Shown here piece by piece: positions 18,401 to 25,758 of a stretch of 64,000 nucleotides of DNA. This DNA comes from Serratia nevei. GTDB lineage: Bacteria > Pseudomonadota > Gammaproteobacteria > Enterobacterales > Enterobacteriaceae. The stretch lies in the NCBI RefSeq assembly GCF_024160145.1, contig NZ_JAMYWQ010000020.1, positions 30,518 through 94,517 on the forward strand, in the 5' to 3' direction. Numbering within the stretch: the first letter of the stretch is position 1; each line of letters opens with the position of its first letter. The position numbers and the translations under genes are program-made. The notes beneath the pieces were generated by a model. That model did not search any database and had not been told where the DNA came from. It saw nothing but the letters and a program-made list of their open reading frames with translations.

Positions 18401-18673
18401 CACTTCCTCGGCGCTGCGGGCAGCACGTTGAGCCATGAGGACCGAGTTCTGCAGCTCGGTGTTGAGTGATTGCTGGGCTGAGGCATTGTTGCGGGTGGCG
18501 TCCGCCGCTGCGCCCTGGGCATCGGTAGTGGCCTGCCATTGTTGATTGCTCGCCTGTGCTGTCGTACCGGCCGTTTTAATGTCGCCGGTCAATGACTCCA
18601 CTGCCTGCTTGGCTTCGTTGAGGTCAGCGGTGATGCGCAGGGCGAGGTTGAGAGATGAGTTTCCGGCAGCCAT
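15401..18673 (-). CDS. tail tape measure protein
   Basis: At 1090 residues this is the longest prophage protein. It shows long coiled-coil regions rich in Ala/Gln/Lys/Glu, a hydrophobic segment near residues 245-270 (TTLAIGGTIAAVAGAGVVVASV), and a Gly-rich C-terminal part (GGMGGVLGSLFAADGGHI) typical of lambda-type tape measures. It sets tail length and aids DNA entry. It lies directly after the tail chaperone pair, as expected. Confidence 0.92.
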   Translation of the reverse strand: MAAGNSSLNLALRITADLNEAKQAVESLTGDIKTAGTTAQASNQQWQATTDAQGAAADATRNNASAQQSLNTELQNSVLMAQRAARSAEEVTAAQNAQSARGHALYQQEQKAAQAQEAAAKAAEAHGKEVEKLKKDLDSLLGSIDPTAKALGKLDAQEAQLRKSRKAGLIDDGTFNDYLGKLGSQREAIDLISDGTEKLSLNSRAAGRELRVLAHQLVNGNWRDASNNLLSLGNRTGMLPPLFSATTLAIGGTIAAVAGAGVVVASVLRDQDEFNHSIQLTGNYAGVTAGQLEMMTQAGGQLGSNYSQVRDILNGLVSSGKFTGETLDTVSRAASAMAQLTGDSAEQVVAQFVKMTDSVSDWAVNSSEQYHWLDSETYQRIRSLEDQGRKEDAIELASQAYKKAAIERLGEIKTQLNWVARGWDDVKNAAASAWQELKSGTSTALNLDDPAVARAKEIKAIKAELANSGDDIDIALRGSGYSEWARDKKARLAALEAEAAAQQKIAAEATKRQQIEDKSNAASKELEKTWANNRTAVEKEADALDLLKKRYTHMWAAVGGRDKLQDLGVTSTDGKNFSGGQWDTDVKALDQSGKKAEQYNKQLQQTLNQKKALTQLARVEADISNGSLKDASKAEQDKARALAKQIDAQAAANKSAKSDAAEAKKSFNENQRFVEQLEKQASKRVEGAAATRAQEIATRNLTAEQRKQAEAANAAITAQEFKNQNLQLQLQYMRDTGDTAGASLLETQSRFADMRREFEASGNTKGLSLLDQLLPVAETKIRVDDLKKQLDDLFAYQAQQETSIQAQVQGGLLNEIQGRQRLVELHQEVGDKVKGYLPQLKEMANAPGEAGEKVRDMIRQLELQLDKLNQAGNELTIAFRDGLQSGIESSLMGLAKGTMSLSDAVKNLALTIINSMAQIAAQQLAQMATSSLVGSSGGMGGVLGSLFAADGGHIRGPGTTTSDSIPAMLSDYEFVTRAAVVQQPGALDFLHLFNRHGMAALEGYLPRARHATGGLAGLPAPVASAPSSVPDTSLASPSAGPAMLQPLQQTLVLDAVDAFTKGIGTVEGERSVMTVLRANVPTLKQMLGVK

Positions 18674-18708
18674 AACAGCACCCTATATAAAGAAGGAAAT
18701 TGCCCCGA

Positions 18709-18993
18709 TCACTTCAGGGCATTGATACGTGATGTCGCGCTCTGCCCGCCGACGAAACCGGCGTTGGCGTCCAGTATTCGGGCGATGCTGTCCTGCGCCT
18801 GCAAGGCCAGCGCCTCCCGGTAGTAGAGCGTCAGCTGGCGGGCGGTGTAGTATCCGAGCCTGTCTGGGTTATGGCCTGCCCGGATGAGCGTGGCGAAGAT
18901 GCGGCCGAAAGTGACGGTTTCTCCCTGACTGCGCGCAGCGTGATTTGACGGACGGCAGCGCTCATAAAAAAACGCCGATTCACCGTCCACCAC
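18709..18993 (-). CDS. T part of the tail assembly chaperone, made by -1 frameshift
   Basis: This frame overlaps the chaperone gene by 163 bp and has no convincing start of its own. It is in the -1 frame relative to that gene. A T7 slip site joins them, predicting a fusion of 119 + 85 = 204 residues. The part after the slip, YERCRPSNHAARSQGETV..., ends in GGQSATSRINALK. By analogy with lambda G/GT, the fusion recruits tail-tube subunits to the tape measure. Confidence 0.75.
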   Translation of the reverse strand: MVDGESAFFYERCRPSNHAARSQGETVTFGRIFATLIRAGHNPDRLGYYTARQLTLYYREALALQAQDSIARILDANAGFVGGQSATSRINALK

Positions 18994-19322
18994 CAGTCCA
19001 TCAGCGCAGTGCCGTCACTGCCCGGCAACGTAGCGACCCATTCGACCGGCTGGTCGATACAGCAGGCGATCAACTTCGGCAACGCGTCGGCATGCGTGGC
19101 CAGCACATCCTGCACCGCCTCGAATGAGGGCCATTCGCTTTGCATGACGTCCGCCAGGCTGGCCACCACCGGCTTCAACTCCTCATTCATCGTCAGCGAA
19201 TCCACCAGGGTGAACTCGCGAACGGTGAGGCGTTGACCCGCGATAGTGATATCGCGGGTGGACAGCAACACGGACAGGTCATCATCCTGTGGGGTTGCGG
19301 CCTGTTGCGGTTCGCGGCTCAT
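18831..19322 (-). CDS. tail assembly chaperone (G-like)
   Basis: This 163-residue protein lies between the major tail protein and the tape measure. It has ITIAGQRLTVREFTLVDSL and a C-terminal Ser/Pro-rich tail. Position, size and the nested -1 frame match G-type chaperones. Its start overlaps the major tail protein stop by 4 bp. Confidence 0.78.
   Translation of the reverse strand: MSREPQQAATPQDDDLSVLLSTRDITIAGQRLTVREFTLVDSLTMNEELKPVVASLADVMQSEWPSFEAVQDVLATHADALPKLIACCIDQPVEWVATLPGSDGTALMDWWWTVNRRFFMSAAVRQITLRAVREKPSLSAASSPRSSGQAITQTGSDTTPPAS
18966..18972 (-). other. programmed -1 frameshift site (T TTT TTT)
   Basis: On the minus strand the chaperone frame reads CGT TTT TTT ATG. Slipping back one base on the seven T gives CGT TTT TTT TAT GAG and enters the downstream frame. 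The homopolymer obeys the X XXY YYZ rule. Confidence 0.72.
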
Positions 19323-20071
19323 TCCACCGGCTCCGCAACATCAATAACACGACCAAATTTACCGATGGTCGGGTCGTTCGGTTGCACATTGTCGAACAAC
19401 ACGTTGGCGGTGGTTTCCAGCCCGGCCAGCGAGGTGTCGCCCTGGATCAGTGCCAGCGTTGAGACCGGGTCGAACGACAGCTTGTACAGCTCCAGAATTT
19501 TTGCCGCGCCGCCCTCGGCCAGGTTGATGCCCTCGAAACGCAGCGCATAGTTTTCGGGGTGCGAAGTGAACAGCGTGGTGTTCACGCCCCCGGCATATTT
19601 GTAGTTAATGGACGGTGCCGCAGTCTGGTCCTTCAGGAATGTCACTGCGCCGTAGGTGTAGTCCAGCTCGTAATCAGTACCCTCGACGAGCTCATCAATT
19701 ACCGCATCACTGATGCGTTGATGAGCCAGAGCAAAACGCTCACCGGCTTTGATACCGGAAGGCAGCGGTTCCGCCGTGACACTGCCACCAGGGATAACCA
19801 CGCGGTCGCCGTACAGCACCAGGGCGAGATTTTCCGCCGACAGCTCATGCCAGGTGCTGGTCACTGTGCCATCTTTGCTGGTTGGGAAACTGCGGGCCGT
19901 GGTGCGTTGGCCGGAGTAGGACTCCTTGTGCGACAACTTCTCCACGGTCAGCGCGAGCGCCAGCGCGGAGACGTCGCCAATCCAGCGATATGCGCCTGGA
20001 CGACCATTCGGTAAACGGCGAGCGAGGAATACCTTGCCCTGACCGTAGTAATAGGTTTCAAGTTGTCCCAT
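19319..20071 (-). CDS. major tail (tube) protein
   Basis: This 250-residue protein precedes the tail chaperones and tape measure, the usual place of the tube protein. It begins MGQLETYYYGQGKVFLARRL. A paralogue lies at 9810-10643. The similarity across the two is strong enough to define shared motifs by eye (GINLAE, SLAGLET). Confidence 0.8.
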   Translation of the reverse strand: MGQLETYYYGQGKVFLARRLPNGRPGAYRWIGDVSALALALTVEKLSHKESYSGQRTTARSFPTSKDGTVTSTWHELSAENLALVLYGDRVVIPGGSVTAEPLPSGIKAGERFALAHQRISDAVIDELVEGTDYELDYTYGAVTFLKDQTAAPSINYKYAGGVNTTLFTSHPENYALRFEGINLAEGGAAKILELYKLSFDPVSTLALIQGDTSLAGLETTANVLFDNVQPNDPTIGKFGRVIDVAEPVE

Positions 20072-20258
20072 TATCTGCCTCCACTTTGCTATTGCGACGG
20101 CCGTTCTGGTTGTCGCTGTTCACGACGGGCAGAACAGCCTCGATGATTTTTTGTGCCTTCAGCCATCTGGCTTCGGACTCGGTCACGGTGATGGTTTCAC
20201 CGGCTGCAACAGCCTTACCCGCGTGGGTATGCTGCTGCAGGAGTTTTACTTCTGGCAT
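20058..20258 (-). CDS. small phage protein before the tube gene
   Basis: This 66-residue protein (MPEVKLLQQHTHAGKAVAAGETITVTESEARWL) resembles short conserved phage proteins with a Val-Thr-rich core that sit at the head-tail border. It overlaps both neighbours by 13-14 bp. Its role is unknown. Confidence 0.7.
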   Translation of the reverse strand: MPEVKLLQQHTHAGKAVAAGETITVTESEARWLKAQKIIEAVLPVVNSDNQNGRRNSKVEADNGTT

Positions 20259-20692
20259 CGTCTGCCCCCGATCACATGTTGAACCTGGAACGTGTCCATC
20301 CAGAGCAGCGTTCCGCCATCAAAATCCAGAACATCGCCGCGTAGCCACTGCAGTCCCGTGGTACTGGCGAGCGTTGGACGCCAGCCGATCAACTGGTCGC
20401 GCACCTGCCCAATGAGGGGATTGACCTCATGGGTCAACCCCTCGGCTCCCAGACCGTAGTTGCGTACCGCGATCGCAATCCCGATCACCGCTTCGGCCAC
20501 CTGAGCGCGGCCGCCGTTGCCGGGAACGCCGCGCTCAGGCCCCATCAGTACATAGGCACCGGGCATCGCAAAACCCGACAGGTCGGTGACTTTGCTGTAC
20601 TCCACAATGGTGCCAATTTGACTGAAGGGCTGCGGGTCGAGCGCCTGCAGCCGCGCGACAACCAGGTTGATATCGAACGGTGCGCTGCTCAT
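20246..20692 (-). CDS. Gp37/DUF1834-like head-tail joining protein
   Basis: This 148-residue protein lies after the DUF1320 gene and before the tube gene. The N-terminal VVARLQALDPQPFSQIG and the middle AVIGIAIAVRNYG fit the Mu Gp37/tail-terminator group that closes the tail for head joining. Assignment is from position and general fold pattern. Confidence 0.65.
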   Translation of the reverse strand: MSSAPFDINLVVARLQALDPQPFSQIGTIVEYSKVTDLSGFAMPGAYVLMGPERGVPGNGGRAQVAEAVIGIAIAVRNYGLGAEGLTHEVNPLIGQVRDQLIGWRPTLASTTGLQWLRGDVLDFDGGTLLWMDTFQVQHVIGGRRCQK

Positions 20693-21213
20693 TTGCCGTA
20701 GTCCCGCAGCGAGTCCATGCTGAAGGTGCGGCCCGGCCCGGTAATTTGAGGTGGGCCACCGGCAGCGGGCAGTGAATCACCCAGCCCCAGGCTGAACTTA
20801 CCGGCCGCGACTTGCTCCAACAGCTTCAGCGCATCGCGGTAGTCGCGCACAATCGGATCGGTTCTCTCGTCGGAAACGCGATGCGAATGCAGTTTGTACC
20901 GGGTGATAGCGCGCGCCCAGCCGGTCAGGATCGACGGCACGTTGGCCAGCGGCAGTTTGTAACCGCGCTTGCGCAGGTAACCGTCGATCAACCCCTGCGT
21001 TTCCTCCACGGCATCACCGATTTTTTCTACTGCTGCCAGGGCAACCTCGACCTCGGCCGGTGGCCAGGATGAGGTTTCCTCACCGCGCAGCAGCGCATCC
21101 AGAATTTCCGGGCGCGCCAGCGGCTTGCCCATCGATGCTGTTGACTGAGACAGTTCAACAGCACCGGGGCGCTCAGCCAGCTCGGACAGTGGGACATACC
21201 AGGTCACGGCCAT
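20689..21213 (-). CDS. DUF1320 (Mu gp36-like) head-tail connector
   Basis: This 174-residue protein has the start MAVTWYVPLSELAERPGAVEL and the central VEETQGLIDGYLRKRGYKLPL, which is typical of DUF1320 connectors. The family sits after the major capsid gene in Mu-like phages and is thought to be a connector. I chose the ATG at 21213 over an upstream start that would overlap the capsid gene. Confidence 0.85.
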   Translation of the reverse strand: MAVTWYVPLSELAERPGAVELSQSTASMGKPLARPEILDALLRGEETSSWPPAEVEVALAAVEKIGDAVEETQGLIDGYLRKRGYKLPLANVPSILTGWARAITRYKLHSHRVSDERTDPIVRDYRDALKLLEQVAAGKFSLGLGDSLPAAGGPPQITGPGRTFSMDSLRDYGK

Positions 21214-21224
21214 AACTCGTTTCC

Positions 21225-22154
21225 TCACCCCGCGACAGCGTTCTGGAAGAAGTAGCCGCAATCCGGGGCGACGATCAGCTCGCGAACACGTTCGCCTACA
21301 CGCACACGTTGCCCGCCGGTCAACCCCATATCCGGATCGGGAATGGAGCCCGACACACGGCTGCCGAATTGAGCTGTCATGCCGAAGGTCACGCCACCCT
21401 GGGTGTCGGCAAGCTTGTTGCGGTAGATAAATGACGCGTGGTTTGCCCAGGCACGCACCAGAACAGGCCTCTGACCTGGGCGAGAGATATTGACGAAAGC
21501 GCTGCCGACCAGGATGTCTTCCAGCTCCAACAAATCACGCAGGAACTGTAGCGGCACCAGGCCGTCTTCACCCATCGTGCCGTTGTACGCCTTTACTACA
21601 GACGGGTTCTGACGCAACGCGGTGGCGGTAACCCGGCCCAGTACGGCGACGTTCGGGCGCATGATCATCTTGTCGAGCGCGGTGGTGATTTTCTTGATCG
21701 GTTTGCTCTTGTCGTTGCTCCACTGGTCGTCACCGCTCAGGGTTTCTTTGTTGCCGCTGGCATAGTTCGCTGCACTGAATACCTCGCGGCTGGTGCGTAC
21801 TTCACGATCGAGCAGGATCAGGTCCGAGGTACGCTCAGCAGCACGCCCCAACGGATCGTAATTCGCCGGCGCATTATCGATATCGGACTGTGGTACCGGT
21901 GCGTCCAGGCCATAATCATTGGTCGATGAGGTTTTTTCTTCAGCGTTAAACTCAACCTGATTGGGTTGAGAGGTACGGCCCACATTGGTGTTCGGCACGG
22001 TGAAACCCTGGCCGAGGTCATACTCCCACCATTTAAATTCAGCCTTGCCGACCGGCACACGCGGCAGAACTTCGTCGGCGATCATGCTGGTGTTGCGATA
22101 CGCGATGGCGATGGCCGTCAGGTGCGGGTCAATCGGAAACGGTGCTTTTGACAT
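21225..22154 (-). CDS. major capsid protein
   Basis: This 309-residue protein begins MSKAPFPIDPHLTAIAIAYRN and includes EFKWWEYDLGQGFTVPNT and a C-terminal REL-IVAPDCGYFFQNAV, as in capsid proteins of D3112/B3-like phages. It follows the protease-scaffold and decoration genes. The start at 22154 has GGAGAG 7 nt upstream. Confidence 0.87.
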   Translation of the reverse strand: MSKAPFPIDPHLTAIAIAYRNTSMIADEVLPRVPVGKAEFKWWEYDLGQGFTVPNTNVGRTSQPNQVEFNAEEKTSSTNDYGLDAPVPQSDIDNAPANYDPLGRAAERTSDLILLDREVRTSREVFSAANYASGNKETLSGDDQWSNDKSKPIKKITTALDKMIMRPNVAVLGRVTATALRQNPSVVKAYNGTMGEDGLVPLQFLRDLLELEDILVGSAFVNISRPGQRPVLVRAWANHASFIYRNKLADTQGGVTFGMTAQFGSRVSGSIPDPDMGLTGGQRVRVGERVRELIVAPDCGYFFQNAVAG

Positions 22155-22221
22155 ACTGTCACTCTCCAAAAAAGGGATAGAGCCGGTGTGACCCGGCGAA
22201 AAATCTTCGGGCTAAGCCGGG

Positions 22222-22599
22222 TTAACCGCCCGCAGCGGCCGCCGCCAGTTGACCTGGCGCAATCCACACCGAGCCGAGGTCGTCCTCTGCACCGGCGTAT
22301 TCGGCAAAGCCGATATAAAACTCGCCTGCAGCTGCAGGAACGGCACGGCCTTCGTCATCTGCTGTCAGCGGTTGTCCGGCAGTAATGTCAGCGCCATATT
22401 TGACCGGAGCCAGACCGTAGCGGATCACGTCAGCGGCTTCACCGATGGTGCTGCCGATAATGGTGGTGACCCCGATGATGAGTTTGCTGCCGTCGGCAGC
22501 AGGCACGATTTCATCGTCAACGGTGCCGTGCGTGACGAGCTGGCGAGGCAATACAACCGCTTCCACTTTGTGCGCCGTCGTCAGGACTGGGATATTCAT
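22222..22599 (-). CDS. capsid decoration/cement protein
   Basis: This 125-residue protein is beta-rich and small-residue-rich (KVEAVVLPRQLVTHGTVDD, GVTTIIGSTIGEAADVIRYG) and lies between the protease/scaffold and capsid genes, the place of DUF2190-like decoration proteins. It ends in a Gly/Ala tail. Its stabilising role is inferred from position. Confidence 0.72.
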   Translation of the reverse strand: MNIPVLTTAHKVEAVVLPRQLVTHGTVDDEIVPAADGSKLIIGVTTIIGSTIGEAADVIRYGLAPVKYGADITAGQPLTADDEGRAVPAAAGEFYIGFAEYAGAEDDLGSVWIAPGQLAAAAAGG

Positions 22600-23741
22600 T
22601 GCTTCGCTCCTTTCTTAACGTGATTGACTGCATCGGTGATGGAAACGGTGCGCCCCAGCTTGGCCTGCTCGGCAACGTAGACGTTGGCGGCGTCCGCCAC
22701 GGCACTGGCGTCGGCAAAGTCCAGAACGTCGCCTTCTTCGTTGGATTTTTCGCTGAAGTCGAGCACCTTTGGCTTTTCGTTCAGCACATCGCGCAGCAAC
22801 TCTTCCGGCGTTTTGTTCACCGTAGTGTCACCATCTGCAAACGACAGCGGCGTGCTGTCCAGGCTAAGCAGAACCTCAACCACGCCCGTTTTTTGGCGCG
22901 GCAGAATGGAACCGGCTTTCACCAGACCATCGGCATAGCTGACGATCGCTTCTCGACGTGCCTTCGCCTCGCGCTCCTTCGCAGCGGCTTCTTCTTTCCG
23001 TAATTTGGCTTCACGCTCTGCCAGTTCTGTCTCGCGCTTGGCGAACGCCTCCGCCGTAACGGTGTTTTTCTTGTTCGGGTCCACATCGAGCTCCTCGGCA
23101 TATGCCAGTGGTGAAATGGTTGAGTTGTTTTCAGCATCGGCAGCATTGGCTGCCAGTTCTTCCAGAGAACGAATACGCCACTGCGGCATCAGCAGGTCGG
23201 CACGTTCGGCACCGTCTTTTTCAACGATGTAGTCACGCACGCCGCGCAGCAGATCAACCAGCAGTTCGGTTTCCCAGGGAATGGCGAATTCCAGCGGCGC
23301 ATCGTCGGCACCTTCAGCGAACTCAGTGAACTCGGCATCCGGCAAACCTTTTACGCCCGGTGGAACGGCACCCAGGAAACCCACGTGGCGCGGATAGAAA
23401 TGGCCAGGTTTCGGGTTGCCGGGTGAGTTGGGTTGGTAGAACGACAAGGAGCGCTTTTTATAGCTGCCCGCGTTGAAGGCCTCGGCAAAGGCCGGGTTGA
23501 CCTGGTGAGGTTCGGCATACAAAAAACCATCACGAAACTCAAACCGTTTGGCCCACCCGTAGGAGGGGGCAGTCAGTTTCGGATGGCCGATCACAAAGGG
23601 GGATTCCGACAGACTTGGATCATAGCTATTGGCCATATCGATACAGTCTTCGGTTGTGAACGTCATCGTGCGCCCATCCATCGCGGTATGGGTACCTGGT
23701 GCAAAAACGGCAATGGTGGCGGTCGAGGTTTTGGTAGTCAT
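22596..23741 (-). CDS. Mu I-type protease and scaffold protein
   Basis: This protein of about 381 residues has an N-terminal protease-like part (PFVIGHPKLTAPSYGW, residues 50-70; AGSYKKRSLSFY near 92) and a C-terminal coiled-coil scaffold rich in Glu/Lys/Ala (ETELAEREAKLRKEEAAAKE). That is the plan of Mu gpI, where the scaffold Z also arises from the 3' part. An internal start near the coiled coil could supply the separate scaffold. I favour the second ATG (23741) over 23750. Confidence 0.88.
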   Translation of the reverse strand: MTTKTSTATIAVFAPGTHTAMDGRTMTFTTEDCIDMANSYDPSLSESPFVIGHPKLTAPSYGWAKRFEFRDGFLYAEPHQVNPAFAEAFNAGSYKKRSLSFYQPNSPGNPKPGHFYPRHVGFLGAVPPGVKGLPDAEFTEFAEGADDAPLEFAIPWETELLVDLLRGVRDYIVEKDGAERADLLMPQWRIRSLEELAANAADAENNSTISPLAYAEELDVDPNKKNTVTAEAFAKRETELAEREAKLRKEEAAAKEREAKARREAIVSYADGLVKAGSILPRQKTGVVEVLLSLDSTPLSFADGDTTVNKTPEELLRDVLNEKPKVLDFSEKSNEEGDVLDFADASAVADAANVYVAEQAKLGRTVSITDAVNHVKKGAKQ

Positions 23742-23880
23742 CGTTATCATCCGTAGACGGGAAAGAACGTTACGGAGTGATTTTGGGGGAATGGCGCGCG
23801 GGGGTAATCTGCCCTCGGACAGATAATTATGAGTTGGAAATGACTATTGGGGGTTAGCGCGGGGGAGGAACTGCGCCGAT

Positions 23881-23910
23881 AGCCGTATTAGAACGTATTA
23901 TAATACGGCT
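23881..23910. promoter_or_regulatory. AT-rich inverted repeat in the gap between G and I genes
   Basis: AGCCGTATTA (23881-23890) and TAATACGGCT (23901-23910) form perfect 10-bp arms in the 236-bp gap 23742-23977, the largest within the late operon. TATAAT lies in the centre on both strands. It could be an internal promoter or an mRNA processing hairpin before the protease and capsid genes. Confidence 0.4.
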
Positions 23911-23977
23911 CGGCAACCGAATTGGGACCATCATGCCGGATAACAGCGCAGAGGCCGTTACAGCGCGTTTGCGGCGG

Positions 23978-24541
23978 TCATGGTTTTAGTGACCGCTGCA
24001 GGTAATCCCGGGCCAGTTCGACCAGGCGTTCGCCTTGTTCGGCAGACACCCCCAGCCAGGGGCGCGCCGGTATCGTCACCTGGTGGGCCGGAATGGTATG
24101 CCACTGCGCGAAGTTGGATGTCGACCTGCGGACAAAGCGGTTGTCGATCTCGCCGTTTTTCTTCTGCCGGTAATAGGCCTGTTGGCTTCGGGCTGCTATC
24201 TCGATCGTCGCACCGAACTGGTGAACGGCCCCATAGATGCGGTCGGTACCGAACAGCAATTCATTGGCGTTTATCTGCCAACGCAGCGTATTACGCAAAT
24301 GCCCATCCAGCGTCAGCACCTTGTCTTGATTGCGGCGCTTGCGCTTTTGATAGCGGGCAGACAGGGACTGCCACGGAGTGCCGTCGGGCGACTCCTGCGC
24401 GCGGAAGCGCTGCTGGTGAAACTCCAGCAGCTTCTCGCCCATATCCGCCAGCAAAGGTGCAGGGGCTGCCAGCGCCGCCTGGGTGCGCAGCAGCGTATTG
24501 AGCGCATCCTGATAGTCGAAAGTCAGCGTTGCTCCGGCCAT
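23978..24541 (-). CDS. virion morphogenesis protein (Mu gpG-like)
   Basis: This 187-residue protein has DMGEKLLEFHQQRF, SPDGTPWQSLS and FGTDRIYGAVHQFG, all hallmarks of the phage virion morphogenesis family (Mu gpG, P2 gpS). It acts in tail completion or head-tail joining. The ATG at 24541 overlaps the preceding stop (TGATG). Confidence 0.87.
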   Translation of the reverse strand: MAGATLTFDYQDALNTLLRTQAALAAPAPLLADMGEKLLEFHQQRFRAQESPDGTPWQSLSARYQKRKRRNQDKVLTLDGHLRNTLRWQINANELLFGTDRIYGAVHQFGATIEIAARSQQAYYRQKKNGEIDNRFVRRSTSNFAQWHTIPAHQVTIPARPWLGVSAEQGERLVELARDYLQRSLKP

Positions 24542-25758
24542 CATTCATCTCCTCGCGAGTACAGGCGCACGCCCTGGCGAAAGGCCTGCAGGGCTTCTGC
24601 CGTCAATTCGGTGCTGGCGGCCCAGCCGTCTGTACCGGTTTCGAATACCGCCGCCACCGGTTCAGCCTTGCCAGTTAGGGTAAAGCGTGCCAGATAGCGA
24701 CGGCGTACAACCGCGCGCTGCAGTGCCTGTAACCAAACCACCTGCGCCCATATCTCATCAGGTGCCAGGATAGCCTGCGCGAGCAGCTGCAGACGCTCTG
24801 CAGGTTCAGCCATCTGACCCTCGCCATCGCGAGCGGCGAACATCTCAGGCCCGATCGCAATGCGTTGACCTGCTGCATCACGAAACGCCGCTGGTGTATT
24901 GGATCTCGCGCCAAACGCCTGCAGGAAGCTGTCAATGGCATTCCCACGCCAGGGCTCTGCTGGCGCGGGTTGAGGCGCTGGCAACGGTATCTCAGCGCTG
25001 GCCGTTGCAGCATCCGGCGGCTCCGGTGCCGCCGGTTCTCCGCCTCGCGGGGACGGCACCTGGCTGAAAAATTTACTGCGGCCGGGGGTATGCTCAAAGC
25101 CGGGGTCAATGCCCTCGGGCACAAAGACCGTGCGGGGACCGCCAGGGCTGCGCTGTCCGATAGTCCGCTCGACGAATCGCACCGGCGGCGCAGTGTCCGG
25201 CCCGTCTTTGCCCATTCGCGTCAGGTCATCTTCCGTGCGGGCAATCACGCCGCACTGACACCCCCAGGCGTTGATCGGGAAATGGGCCACCCACCACGGG
25301 TCATCCCAGCGCAACACCATCCCGTCCCAGGCCAGGTGCTCCTCGCGCGGTTCCTCGACGGCGTCGCTGTGGACATACTCCCAGTAGGGGTGGGAATCCC
25401 GCATGGCCATCAGCTGCTGGTAGCGACCGGCCATATACGATGACCGGAGATTGGTTTCGTAAATGACGCGGGAGCGCCATTCAAAACCACCGTTATAGCT
25501 CCAGCCGTAACGCGCGACGATGCTGGCAAAGCCTTTACGGAAGTCGGCAAGCGTACGCCCCTCGGCGATGGCGCGTTCAACCGCCTGGCGAAAGTCCGCC
25601 AGCAGATCGTCGCGGTTGGCACCGGCCACCATAAACTCGTTGTCATGCTCGGCACCGTAAACATCCGTCCAGGCATCAGTCTTGGTGTTGAGCTTACGTC
25701 GGAAAAAGGCAAGCTGCTCGCGGAACGGCAGCGAGCCGTAGGCAACATTACCGGCCAT
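24541..25758 (-). CDS. head morphogenesis protein (Mu gpF, SPP1 gp7 type)
   Basis: This 405-residue protein carries the gp7-like core: YETNLRSSYMAGRY, then WEYVHSDAVEEPREEHLAWDG and HFPINAWGCQCGV. Family members are minor head proteins made next to the portal. A Pro/Ala-rich linker near residues 230-260 leads to a C-terminal domain. It overlaps the portal gene by 11 bp. Confidence 0.9.
   Translation of the reverse strand: MAGNVAYGSLPFREQLAFFRRKLNTKTDAWTDVYGAEHDNEFMVAGANRDDLLADFRQAVERAIAEGRTLADFRKGFASIVARYGWSYNGGFEWRSRVIYETNLRSSYMAGRYQQLMAMRDSHPYWEYVHSDAVEEPREEHLAWDGMVLRWDDPWWVAHFPINAWGCQCGVIARTEDDLTRMGKDGPDTAPPVRFVERTIGQRSPGGPRTVFVPEGIDPGFEHTPGRSKFFSQVPSPRGGEPAAPEPPDAATASAEIPLPAPQPAPAEPWRGNAIDSFLQAFGARSNTPAAFRDAAGQRIAIGPEMFAARDGEGQMAEPAERLQLLAQAILAPDEIWAQVVWLQALQRAVVRRRYLARFTLTGKAEPVAAVFETGTDGWAASTELTAEALQAFRQGVRLYSRGDE

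Noticed and set aside
24035..24697. 220-codon plus-strand frame across the G and F head genes
   Set aside because: Opposite to two conserved Mu-type head genes and without a ribosome site.
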